Below are positions 23,940 through 35,557 of a stretch of 64,000 bases of DNA, one piece after another; the first letter of the stretch is position 1, and every line of letters starts with the position of its first letter. The notes under the pieces are model-generated. The model had not been told where the DNA came from. It searched no databases and was given only the letters and a program-made list of their open reading frames with translations. The stretch spans positions 1 through 64,000 of the forward strand of contig JAVTVY010018669.1 of assembly GCA_036873755.1 (NCBI GenBank), in the 5' to 3' direction. Source of the stretch: Hanleya hanleyi. Lineage: Eukaryota; Mollusca; Polyplacophora; Lepidopleurida; Hanleyidae. The position numbers and the translations under genes are program-made.

Positions 23940-25290
23940 TCACTCAATTCTATTGCCCAATGAGTCGGATTGGCTTAGGGAGCTTCTTGAAATTGGGATC
24001 TGCTAGGAACTGGCATAGGGCATTCCAAACAGAGTGGCATGGTACACCGAGTTGGAACTCCAAGGAACTCCATGGCATACTTTTTGGAACTCGGCAAATG
24101 AAGGATGGCTTATGCCATACCATGCCATTCCAATGGGGATCGCCAGCCACAATAGGTGGCGCTAGTGCTCCAGCAGTTAATGAATACTTGGCGTCATAAA
24201 ACGAACATTTATAACGTCGTTACATTATGACGTTGCCTTTGTGACGTCCAGAAAAACGACATGGGCATGCGCCATTTACCTCTTGGTACACGTAGCCACC
24301 TGGCGTCAGTTTGAGCTGGTGAACCCCAGCAACCAGATTAGAACACTTAACTGGGCATGGTGTATCCATTTGGATAACCGGCATATGCCATCCCTATCAA
24401 GGAACTCGTGCCCTAATTTCAAGAAGCTCCCTTATCAACAACAACTGTTTGACTGTCTGACTGTCAATCAGCTCTTTTGTATTGCCATCCCAGACTCTCA
24501 TCAGCATGATCCATTGTCAGTTTGATTGCCCAATGACTCTGATTGGTTCATCAACCACAACTGGTCGACTGTCAATCATCTTGTGTGTGCAGCCTTCCAG
24601 AACTCTTATCAGCATGGTCCATTGTCAGTTTGAATGCCCAATGAATTTGACTGGTTCATCAAGAACAACTGGTTGACTGTTTGACTGTCAATCATCTTGT
24701 GTGTGCAGCCTTCCAGGACTCTCATCAGCATGGTCCATTGTCAGTTTGAATGCCCAATGAATCTGATTTGTTCATCAAGAACAACTGGTCGACTGTTTGA
24801 CTGTCAATCATCTTGTGTGTACAGTCATCCTGGACTCTCATCCGCAAGGTCCATTGTCAGTTTGAATGCCCAATGAATCGAATTGGTTCATCAAGAACAA
24901 CAGGTCGACTGTTAATTTGACTGTCAATCATCTTGTGTGTATAACCTTCCAGGACTGTCATCAGCATGGTCCATTGTCAGTTTGAATGCCCAATGAATCT
25001 GATTGGTGCATCAAGAACAACTGGTCGACTATTCGATTGGCAATCATCGTGTGTGTATAGCCATCCCGGACTCTCATCAGCATGGTCCATTGTCAGTTTT
25101 AATGCCCAATCATCTGATTGGATTATCAACAACAGCTGGTTGACTGTCTGTCAATCAACTATTTAGTACAGTCATCCTGGACTTTCATCAGCTTGGTCCA
25201 TTGTCTATTTGAATGCTCAATGAATCTGATTGACTAATTGACGACAAATGGTTGAGTGTCTGACAAACACCTCTTGTGTTCAGCCATCAT
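23940..25290 (+). repeat. ~115-bp tandem array just inside the hyccin intron
   Basis: CCATTGTCAGTTTGAATGCC recurs at 24511, 24619, 24735, 24851, 24971, 25086 and 25198, with 'CTGGTCGACTGTTTGACTG' and 'CAATCATCTTGTGTGT' between. It begins about 50 bp after the donor at 23890. Its first unit is split by the element 23978-24431. Confidence 0.9.
23978..24431. mobile_element. Harbinger-like MITE with TTA duplication
   Basis: GGGAGCTTCTTGAAATTGGG and the right end (reverse complement GGGAGCTTCTTGAAATTAGG) are 20-bp inverted repeats with one mismatch, flanked by TTA at 23975-23977 and 24432-24434. Other array units supply the empty site (GATTGGTTCATCAACCACAA). The 454-bp interior includes further GGAACT/CATGCCAT inverted words and no gene. 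Confidence 0.9.
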
Positions 25291-25795
25291 GAACTCCTGT
25301 CTTCCAGTACAATCAAGGCTCAAAAGTCTGCCTTATAATTCACAATAATAAGTAGAATACTCCCCCAAGTCGTTCATTTTCATTTTTATCTTGAGGTACA
25401 ATATTTGAAGTTCTCTTATACATGTAATTCAATCACAGGAAGTAAAATTTTTCATTATAAAATCAGGGGGGTGATTGTATTCATTAGAAGCTGACAAAAT
25501 GGTCCAAAATCTGGCCTATTTATCATGTAAGGAACACACAATAGATGACAACATGTAGGGAACCTTGTTAAACCTGGAAAAGCTACCCGACAAGCTGTGT
25601 TGCACACGGGGTTCCCAGTTTGAAGATCCTTACATGACGAACTTCCCCAAAATCTTGTAGATAGTCCATCATTCCTCTGTTATTCTAATGATTTTGGAGG
25701 GTGTCAGATCAAACTTTATTGGAACAACTGAATTTTGCTGAGGGTGATTCAACTTTAGTACATGTACAGTACACCAATAAAATGACCACTACATC

Positions 25796-25960
25796 CTCTT
25801 CGCATCGTGCGCAAACGATCTTTGTATCGTGCGCGAACGATCTTCGCATCGTGCGCGAACGGTCCTCGCATCATGCGCGAACATGAAAAGCTTGTTCCTG
25901 CAGTGAGGCTGCAGTGAAGCTGGCGTGAGTCCAGCTCTCGTTCGCATCATGCGGGCATCG
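25796..25960 (+). repeat. CGCATCGTGCG-type short tandem repeat, locus 3
   Basis: TCGCATCGTGCGCGAACGATC-like units of about 24 bp repeat four times, then decay. They share their core with 4066-4255 but alternate with GCGAACGATC in place of GGAGATCGTTT. Confidence 0.8.
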
Positions 25961-26995
25961 TGCGCTAAATAACCAAGTCCGTCTGTTTTCCGGCAATAGA
26001 GAAAAGCATACAATCGAAAGTGTCAACAATGCGATAAATACATTGTATATCTACAGTTACATGGAGGGAATAAAGTCAAGAAATCTAGAACTTCAAAAGA
26101 GAGACCGTTCTACCATACACAGTTTGACGTAGTTCAGCGTTTATAGTTAGGATGGACAAAGCATGCCAGTGATCAACAACAACGATGAGTTAATTGGCTT
26201 GAATGAATTATAGTGACACTCGAAAATATGAGAACAAAATATCTTCATCTCTTTCCGTTTAATAAATGAATGCTGCACATTATTGATACATGTACACATA
26301 AAGGGACAGAGAAAATAATTCAAGCTACTTCAGAACGGGGAAATATGGTGTGAGAAATGCCAAACTGGGAAATCCAGCGGTGACCTAGTTCCTGGCTGCT
26401 AGAAAGGGAGCAGTCATTTACTACCTTGATTCACGTGCACAAGTTTTCTGCTAACCGGACTATAACAGGCTAAAAACGATTCCAGGACTGGCATTTGGTT
26501 GATACTTTGCAATACCGTACGAAAAGAATGTGCTGATATTCCACTGGACATTTTTTGGCATTCTGATGTTCTCATATAGTCAATATAAAAAAAAAAAAAT
26601 CATATATGAGCAGGGATTCAATGTTTATGAAAACCTAATTTTTGCTTAAATATTGTTGATGGGGATTTACCACAATTATTAATTACACAGATCTATTACA
26701 GACATTTATTATTATAAGAAAAAAATTCTAAACATTTTAAAATGTTGAGAATATTTTGCTAACTGCCAATATTTGAAAATAAGGTTGATTCTTGATTGGA
26801 TAAACTTGTAACATTTTGAAACCTATCCCTTCAATCAAATGTAGATTTTCAATTGGAGAATCATGCCATATACCGGCACGGTGCTGAAAAATATCATTGG
26901 GGAGTCTTACCAATATTATCCAGTTTCTAGATGATACTTTGTATACCTACAAGGGTTCAGTAGTCAGTGGAGATGAAACCGCTTGTGTCTAGACC
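25961..26995. other. Intronic sequence, nothing recognised
   Basis: This is AT-rich sequence without splice-supported coding potential or an identified repeat. Confidence 0.5.
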
Positions 26996-26999
26996 TAGT

Positions 27000-27250
27000 G
27001 TTCCCAGTCTTGGAGTGGGTGAGTAGTAGGGTTTAACGTCGTTTTCAACCTTGTTTCAGTCGTATCACGACGGTGCCTCCTTGTGCCAGAACACGAGAGT
27101 GCTCACAGTTCCTATTACCCTGGACACTGATCAGCCCAGCCAGTACAGCACCCGGTCACCCATCCAAATATTGACAGAGCTTAACGGCTATGATGAGATT
27201 TTAGAGCTCGATACAATGTATGTGGGGCAAAACCGCATATCTTCATGGTG
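27000..27250 (-). repeat. Dispersed repeat with TTTAACGTCGTTTTCAAC
   Basis: GAGTGGGTGAGTAG followed by TTTAACGTCGTTTTCAACCT and GTATCACGACGGTGCC resembles an abundant molluscan repeat with GAGTGAGTGAG and TTTACGCCGC-type words (memory, not searched). The 66-codon + frame lies inside it. Confidence 0.5.
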
Positions 27251-29547
27251 ATCTGGTCCTAAGAGGTGATAAACACAATTGTGATACTCCTCTGAGTGCA
27301 CACGACTGTTTTACTCTCAAAAATAATTAGATTGAAAATTCAATATATTGGAATCCGTGAGAAATCTTTGGTTTAAACGATGCTTTATTGCATTTTTTTT
27401 GCAAGTGGGAGCGCATTAAGACGAGCTTATAACTGTGTCTCCCACATTGAACTACATTAAACAATACAATACACTTCGGGACTAAACATGAACGAACAAT
27501 TATGATGCACGGCGTGAAGAGAAAACATAGATATAAGGGGAATTATATAATCATAACAAAATCTTTCCGATTGAATACATGTATTCCATCTAATAGCTTG
27601 GAAATTTCAATCTCAGATTGATTCGATTATTTTCAATCTAGATTGAATTTCAATCTAATTATTTCAGAGTGTTAGTATATTTCTGTGTAGAATTCACTAA
27701 ATAATATTGTGAGACATCTTTACTATGGAGCTGAGCTGCTGTCAAATTTGAGTAAATGGGGCTACCGATGTTTACATGAGAAAAGACATAATGGGTGTTT
27801 TGGTGTTGCAGGAATTATTGTCGGGATATGAAATTTCAACTTTCCCTCAGGTGGATCGACACAAAAAAAAGCTAAAAAAACCCACCAAAACAATCACATG
27901 ATCTTTTCACCTTTTACCTGTAGCTCCTGGAAATGGCACGGAGATATTCTTGAGTTAATATATATATGTCAGTGGTTTTAAAATCTGCAAGGTCACTCTC
28001 TCTGTGAAATTCAGTTGTTGAAGAAATGTAAATATACATGAACATCTAAAAAAGTTCAGAATCGGCACAAAAAAAAGCTAAAAAAAAACAAACAAAAAAA
28101 ACAATCACATGATCTTTTCACCTTTTACCTGTAGCTCCTGGAAATGGCACGGAGATATTCTTAAATTAATATATATATGTCAGTGGTTTTAAATCTGCAA
28201 GGTCACTCTCTCTGTGAAATTCAGTTGTTGAAGAAATGTATATATACATGAACATCTTTCAGAATCGGCACAAAAAAAAGCTAAAACAAAAAAAACAATC
28301 ACATGATCTTTTCACCTTTTACTCTCTCTGTGAAATTCAGTTGTTAAATCACCATATTGTGAATGACTGAATGGCATGGCCGTGAACCAGGCACTGAATG
28401 TACTTTTGATACAACTTATGGTTTCAGAGGTCATTGGCCAGCCACTATTTGAACCCCAGCAGTGACCTTTCTGAGACAAGGCTGTGAACCAATTACTGCA
28501 TGATGTGCTGTTAATGCAAATGAGAATATGGTACCCAAACAGAGTCAGGCACTTTAACATACATGTAGGTCCAAATGGAAGATGTGCATTTTAGAAAATT
28601 TTAGAGAAAATACAAGTATCAAGTTGGGACAGAGCTGAAAAACAATAAGTTTTTGTCCCCCTTGACAGGAGCAATATGCATATTATAAACAAATTTTAAA
28701 TTGATTGATGAAGGCATTCTGAAGTTATCCAACAAAAAAGATTGAACAAAAGGAAAATTAACATAAGGGAAATTGTGGATAAAACCCCAGTTCCCAGTTT
28801 TGGCAGAGCTGAAAAATACCTGTATCTTCCCCTAGACAGGAGCAATATGCACCAAAAATATGAAGTTGATTGATATAAGTGCTCAAAAGTTAACAGAGGG
28901 AAAAGAAAAGTGGGGAAGAAGAAGACAGAAGAAACTGACCAACACGTTGGATTTACCTCTAATGGAAATCAAAATTTAAAATATTTTTATTCTGTGTTAA
29001 GTGGCTCTGTAATTATGCACATGCCACAAGGAAATCTTGCAATTGTAGGGGCCGTAGCAAAAGTTACTATTGGTACATGTAATCAGTAAACACAGAGACT
29101 GAATATGGTACCCAACTCCTATTCGTCGACAGTATAAATCTAGAACATTGTTTGTGTCTCACACACACGTAAATATTCAGTCCCAGTATTTCATCTAATT
29201 TCTGCAATAAATTGAGTAATCTGTTTAATCCTTCCGATATTTTTCCCGACAGGGAAGCCGCTTTTATATTTCATCAAGGACACTCGGATGTAAATTTCAC
29301 ACATTCTTTAGAAACTGGAAACAAATGACTTCTCCCGCGATCATGTGCTGGTTTTCTTTGGCACTTGTATGTCGTGTTTATCCTTTTCTAAACCCATTGT
29401 CTGACAACGAAAATCGGCAAAGTAATTCTCCTGTTTCGTCGTGTCATTTACACGGGATTATACAACCTTTTATTGTTGTGTTATCAGACACGTTTTATTT
29501 TTATGGAGCTGGTTTATCTCATTTCTGTGACCCATTAATTTGTTTAC

Positions 29548-29690
29548 AGTGGGCGGGGTTCCGGGGATCCCATGTTTTCATTGGCTGTGTTTTTGTAGTA
29601 AACAAGATGGCGCGAAAGACTTCGGCATTAGATTCATGTTGTCTAACGTTAAATTCGATGCTATCATATGGACTACGAGTATCATTCTTT
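29548..29690 (+). promoter_or_regulatory. Promoter-like module with ORF start, copy B
   Basis: GTGGGCGGGGTTCC (GC box), CATTGGCTG (inverted CCAAT) and AACAAGATGGCG (YY1-type, spanning the start codon) precede the frame MARKTSALDSCCLTLNSMLS from 29607, with a possible donor CGA|GTATCA near 29676. An upstream open frame extends this to 129 codons but without domain support. Confidence 0.4.
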
Positions 29691-30039
29691 CAATTTAGGT
29701 TCATCTACGAATAATACTCTCAATCAGCACATTCGGTTCATGCTACAATAAAACCTATCGCCATCGGGACACGTTTTCGCACCTTTTTATTGCGACTTGG
29801 TTTGAAAGTTTCTCGAGGACCGAAGCCGGGCGAAGGAGGTCGTAAAATCATAAAATAATTCTGATTCAGACACATATCTCGTGTCTGACTGAAAGATTAT
29901 TGAGAAATATTATAAAGAACACACAGCTTGTAGATGGAACTACGAATTAACGACAGTGATAAATTGTACGCATTCTTTGCGCATCGTGCGAAGTGGCAGT
30001 CTAGCCTCTGGTTTAGTAAATGCCCGCATGATCTTCGAG

Positions 30040-30155
30040 GGAACTCCGCACGTTATTCGCATCGTGCGGCATCATGCGGAGATCATTTGCGCATCGTGCG
30101 GAGATCGTGCGCATATCGTTTCAGCATCGTCTGCGCATCGTCTGCGCATCTTTAG
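30040..30155 (+). repeat. CGCATCGTGCG-type short tandem repeat, locus 2
   Basis: It is the copy-B equivalent of 4066-4255, with fewer units. Confidence 0.85.
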
Positions 30156-30220
30156 TGCTCATTTTATTGGTGTACTGTAGGCTGGTTGAATTATTAGTGT
30201 AATTACTGTATTTACATGTA

Positions 30221-31842
30221 CGGTAATTTCCCATATAATTCACGATGCAGTGATGAAACTCGCAACTCCAAAAATTGGCTACTTTCGAATTATTTGTCGC
30301 GCTAATTCCAGAAAAACGCTTATGTTCGAATTATATGTTACGCTGATTTTCACAGAAGATCCAAAATGGCGGACCACTTCACCGGGATCGTTGTGATCTT
30401 GATAACCGTGTATTATGTTTGATATCTCTATCATAGTTCATTTAAAAGACTCTGGGACCCAGGGCTCACGAAACCCAGTCGACAACTCGCCAAAGACGAC
30501 TTATAAATGACAACTGGTGACTGAATTGTTCAGTTACTTGCCCAATGTGTCGATTAATAATAGAGTAAATCGCCAAAGTGGCGAGTGAATTTTTGTTACA
30601 TGAAGTGTTTAGTCGCCAAAGTAATTTTGTGTTTAGTTTATCAGGGAGCGAAATCCGAGCAGGCCGAAAATGTACAGGAAATAATGACCGAGAATAATGC
30701 CGACGAAAAGCAGACATGGGGAAATCCTAGTCTATTTTACAGACAGCACGTGATCTGATGTAATATCTGGGATACCTCACCTAATTATATTTTGACTGTG
30801 CACGTGAAACCATGTGCAGGCTGGCATGGATGAGTCTATTTTGCGTGACACAATAAGATCATGTGCTCGCCCCAGAAAAGGTAATTTGCGACCCGCTGAC
30901 TGTTCTCAGCCAATGAAATCATCATAGTAAAACTTAACGTAAATAAATTATATGAAACAAACTGGTGGCGGGAATTTGCAAGGTCAAGAGTTGAAACGGC
31001 TTGTCCCATTCCAGTGCAAAGAGGTGATACGCCTAAAAGTACGACATGTGCGTTTTGACTTTAGTGTCGCTTCTAAAACAATTGCAATCAAGTTACACCA
31101 GCTCAGTAATTTGGTTAAAAGTTTGCAGAGAAGTTTCAAATCACTGTGACAATACAATCACTGTGACAATTTCGTTTCATCTGACCGACTTTTCATTCTG
31201 GCCATTTCGGATTTGCGTAATCGACACACCAATGATCGTTTCGTTCACGCAGACTGTCGAGACGAGGGTACTCTGCATAAGTTTTTTTTGTTTTTCTTTT
31301 TTCTAACAATGGATTATCACGTTGTTGGAAACAAGTCCGTCATTTTATTACATGGAAACGTTTCCATGGATTTTCGCTGGATTGGCGAGTGAATAAAACA
31401 CCAACATCAATGTCTATTGACATCTCCCCGTAGCTCAAATGAAATACTCAACTGATCCCGTGCTGCAGTCAAAATGTATGGGGCACGTTATGCAGGGCTG
31501 AAGAAATGAAATAATGGCTTCCTCGACAAAGCAGTTGTGCACATACTAACTGTTACGCCGAAGCCCTGACAGGGACAAACAGAGGGAAACATTTATATCT
31601 TTGTGTTACCATATCATCTGTTTATTAAAGAAAATGAGACATATAACAAAATTAAAAAATAAATTCACTTGACTTTCAGCGGCACGAACTCCGCGACGAA
31701 AAGAGTGTTCGAATTCATTGTTTCATGGGGATATTAAAAATGCTCCCGTTTTCGTTTTATTAGGATGGAGAAAATCACGATAGTGGAAAAACCGGTCGTT
31801 TTCGAATTAAATTTGGAAGGTGAATTATTGGGGAAATTACCG
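30221..31842 (-). mobile_element. TA-flanked DNA transposon with CGGTAATTTCCC ends
   Basis: The left end CGGTAATTTCCCATATAATT and the right end (reverse complement CGGTAATTTCCCCAATAATT) are inverted repeats, each next to TA (30219-30220 and 31843-31844), as for Tc1/mariner/pogo-type insertion. Its parts match 12600-13840 and 54418-55510 in reverse. 30450-31330 differs from the other copies and probably includes another insertion beginning CAGGGCTCACGAAACCC. No transposase is visible. Confidence 0.7.
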
Positions 31843-32099
31843 TAGATGGTACATAGTACATTCATGGACATGATGAACTACATGTACATGTGAGAAACAA
31901 TAAGACAACAGTAGTACATGTAGTAAAATCTAAAGATTTTTTTTATTTTTTGAGCCATCGATTATCCTCATTAAACTGTGAACAAAATAGTTCATTAATA
32001 CTTTGATTAATTTTCTGTAATGTTAGGCTACCTTCACCATATATGGACATCAAACACACTGAAGGAAAATAAATTGTCGAAGAAAATCACTAACGAGTT

Positions 32100-32475
32100 T
32101 GGGGGGGAGAGATTAGCAGAGTATTCCTGAACAAACGGCATTATAGACAACTGTCTGGAAATACCTGATTTCTACAAGGTTCACTGATTGTTCCACTTAG
32201 CTGGTCAGATGGCCCTATTCACATGGATTTTTCCACCTGTAATTCCTCCTCAACTCAACTCACCACACAGTAAGGCAGGGCTCGTTACAGGTATGATTGT
32301 TTATTACCTGTCACCATGGTAACAGCCCGGCATCATCAACTCATCTTCAGTCTCGGCTCTTCTCCTGATAAAGTAGGATGACAGGCTTTCCTCTCTCCCT
32401 TGACTATTATGTGGACGATCTCGATTGATCCACTCTCGCCAGCTTTCACAGGCACTGTTCTACACACTCAATAGG
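32100..32475. promoter_or_regulatory. Candidate intronic regulatory block with a consensus X-box
   Basis: A stretch that looks single-copy within this window contains GTCACCATGGTAAC (32310-32323), a close match to the RFX X-box, plus CACCTG/CAGGTA E-box-like words. No coding frame runs through it. Function is inferred only from motifs. Confidence 0.3.
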
Positions 32476-32823
32476 ATTTCATTCTTCATTAGGAGTTAAT
32501 AAAATCGTACTAACGGACGCGATACTTTTACACTGTCATAAACATGATAAATGCTCGGGAAGACAATAGCAAATAAAGCTTTACTGAACAAAAACGTATA
32601 AAATCCATTCTATGATGAGATTTACTTTGTACAGTATATGTATTTATCTTCTGTTTTATGTATTTTTTTAAAACTTTTGGATAGATTGTGACATGTACAT
32701 GTAGACATTCCAAGTAGAGATCTGAAGATTGGACCAGCATTGGGTTGATGTCATGTCAACATGATGACCACACATTGTCAACATAATATTGGCATCAGGC
32801 CAGCCAAGTGTTTTATTTCTTCA

Positions 32824-33120
32824 GGGTTCATACAGTATATGCCTGGAATTTGAATTCCATTATGGAAAGTGCATGAAAGTGCTTAAAAATTAGGTTTATG
32901 TCCTGGAATCTCCTGGAAAATAACATTTTGTTGTTCCAACGATCACCAAAATTTCTTTTATATCATTAGCATGTTACTAATAAATTATGTGGAAAATTGT
33001 GTAATATTGTGCTAGAAAGTTCCTGGAAAATGGTGTACATCAGTTTGAAAAACTCCTGGAAAATGACCTACATCAGCTTGAAAAATTCCTGGAATTTTCA
33101 TCGAATAGAAGTGTATAAAC
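32824..33120. mobile_element. CAGGGTTCATAC-family MITE, worn
   Basis: It begins CAGGGTTCATACAGTATATG and ends around GAAGTGTATAAACGC, with 'TCCTGGAAAAT' repeats between. This is the same architecture as 18399-18702, more diverged at the right end. Confidence 0.5.
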
Positions 33121-34090
33121 GCTATTTGCACTGTACAAATAACTCATATATGTGCATGTAAATTTGGCTGCTGTAAGCCCATTTCTTGCGAGATGTCGAA
33201 TAAACTAGCTTTCACAACAGGAATCCAACACGTTACACAGCACACAGGATACAAAGTTCATTGCGGCAAACATGTGTAGATTTTGCACAGTACCGTAGAC
33301 CTTAAAATTTAACTCTTTCGGTCGGCATTTTTAACAGTTCCAAGCTGGTATCAACACTGCCATGAACATGAATGAAGCGAATATATACTTATCATCACCT
33401 GTGTGTAGTTTCGAAGATTATACTCCAGGCTTTCAAACAAGATATAATATGATGAAAATATTTATCTAGAAAATCTTTATTTTTGTATGCCAAACACAGG
33501 CAATCATTGAACTATACATGTATTTCTATCGGTACAATTGTACCGATACGGTACAGAGAGGGTTAAATAACGCGAGAAGAAAATATCTCAAGATAGTGGT
33601 TGGTTACTTCTCTCAGCGAAGTAAAAGCATTTACATGTATGAACGTTGTGATGTATTGTTTGATTCCCAACTGCATCTCAGATGATAGCTATCTATATGG
33701 TACTGACTGTGTGGACTATTTATTGAATTTTCCAATCTTACTCCATGAAATGTGTGCCCAGAATCAGCTCATTAACAAAATGTTGCAATAATCATGGAAA
33801 TATTATTTGTTTGGTCACAAACAATGTGCTCGGCTCTACTGTAAACTGTTTACAACACACATAAAAAAACAACAAAAAACTGTACCGATACGGTACAGAG
33901 ATGACCCGCAAAAAAAAAACAAAAAAAAAACAAAAAAAAACTGTAGGCTAATTTCATTCTTCATCGTGATACAGCAATATCTTAGAGAAATATGTATGCT
34001 CATGTGGAGCGCAATCATTATTACCTCTGTGCCAAGCAGCTATGGTACATGTGACTAATGTATACACTGAACGAAAGATCTATCTCCCCC
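33121..34090. other. Intronic sequence with GGTACAATTGTACC palindrome
   Basis: TGTACCGATACGGTACAGAG occurs at about 33538 and 33881; the first follows a TCGGTACAATTGTACCGA palindrome. A-rich runs lie at 33905-33940. No gene was seen. Confidence 0.5.
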
Positions 34091-34274
34091 GTATCCAAAA
34101 ATGTAAAGTAAATATTTTTTGCGAGTTTTTCTACTCGATTAAATCGGCATTCAACCAGCGCATCATTGTCTCTCAAGCATGCTGCCATTTTGGCTCGGGT
34201 CGTCTAAGCGTGTGATGTCAGCTGGGCCTAGCTCGCCGCTCTCTAGCGGGGAAGGCGAAAATATAATACAATAC

Positions 34275-34437
34275 CTCTAGCTGTGCTTGTTGCTCCCGCT
34301 TCTCCAGCCTGGCAAGTGTGGACAGTCGTTTCGGTTCGGGAGCCTGACGATGTACAAACTCTGTAGGCACAGCATCATCTTTCAGCAACGCCATACACTG
34401 CGGCATGATGCCTGTGTATTTGCGGAATATTGACACA
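34275..34437 (-). CDS. Unidentified coding-looking exon on the minus strand
   Basis: Read on the minus strand, this 163-nt block has an acceptor-like TTAG just before it and a GAG|GTATTG donor. It encodes one partial codon plus 54 residues: VSIFRKYTGIMPQCMALLKD, DAVPTEFVHRQAPEPKRLST, LARLEKREQQAQLE. The composition is unlike the surrounding noise: a balanced start, a proline/charge turn and a charged helical end (LARLEKREQQAQLE). I do not recognise the family. It lies inside the hyccin intron, in antisense, next to a CpG-richer stretch (34090-34260) with no repeat family I could match. It could be an exon of a nested gene, a captured exon inside an unseen element, or a lucky open frame. No partner exon was found nearby. 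Confidence 0.45.
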
Positions 34438-35557
34438 CTAACAATATCAAATTATAACAGTATACAAAATATAAACCTGCAGTCCCGAGAGCTTCTCATA
34501 CTTTAACATACAGGGCGGAAGTGAGTATGAGCCCGGCTGATGTCACGCAGTGATGCGCACAATATGTTTTCGGCATTTCTGTTTGGTTAAAATAGACGCA
34601 CTTATGACTCTGTCCACAGGCTCCAGTTTTTGATGTTTAAGGTTTAATCTATGGGTGACTTGGGGCCAAAATAAAATCAAAGTCCTATTTTCACAAATAT
34701 ATCTCTCAAATTTGCATGTCTTTGAATGTATTGTATTTTGTTGGGAACTGGCTCTGGTAGCATATTTGAGCATGAAAGGGTCTTGGCGGCCTGGGGTCCC
34801 CATGCCCCAAGTTTCAGACCCCGTGCCTTATGATTCACCATGCCGTTCACAGCTCGATTAAATTTTCACAAAAATATGTAAAAGGCCCCCTACTCACAAC
34901 TGCTACATGTATGTAGATGAAACCCTGCTTTATCCATCACAAGTGAACAAGGCCTAAATTAAGAAGTTGTTTGTTCGGGGTAACAGACCCTGGTCAGGGA
35001 TATTGTGTCGGTCAGTTGAAAAAAGTTTTTTTATTTTTATTTTTTTATTTTTTTTTATTGCTGAGTGGTCGGTCAGTTTAGTTCCAACTTGCAAAAATTC
35101 ATAAATCAATTATTCCTCATAGTTAATGAATAAAGGGTACTGCTTTTTGGTATGACTGCTAAATATATATGCTCCAATATATACTTAGCAGAAATCTCCA
35201 AATACATGTATCATGACAAGAATGCCGCAAGAACAAAGAGAAGCGTAACTTGTCGTTGATGATGTTGTTGTTGTTGTGTAACTCCCATCTGATTGACATG
35301 CCGCCGGCTCCACGCTGTCTTCGCATAGACAGCCACCTCTCTTCCCTTCATATTTGTGTGACTTCTCTCCACTTAACTGGGTATCCGATTGACAAAGAAC
35401 GATAAATAATTAATATATTCACAAAAAAAACGTGATCAGACTGCCGTTGGCCTTGTCTCAGAATTTTTATGCCTCACTGCCATGATGGTCGTGCATCAGG
35501 AAAGAGACAAATATTTATCCTCAGGAACTACACTGTACTGCAAATTAACATGCTTAA

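Larger units (their letters stand above)
27476..30179 (+). repeat. Copy B of the duplicated segment
   Basis: It starts TTCGGGACTAAACATGAACG exactly like base 1 and ends TTTATTGGTGTACTGTA like 4281. It lies wholly inside the hyccin intron. Confidence 0.9.
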
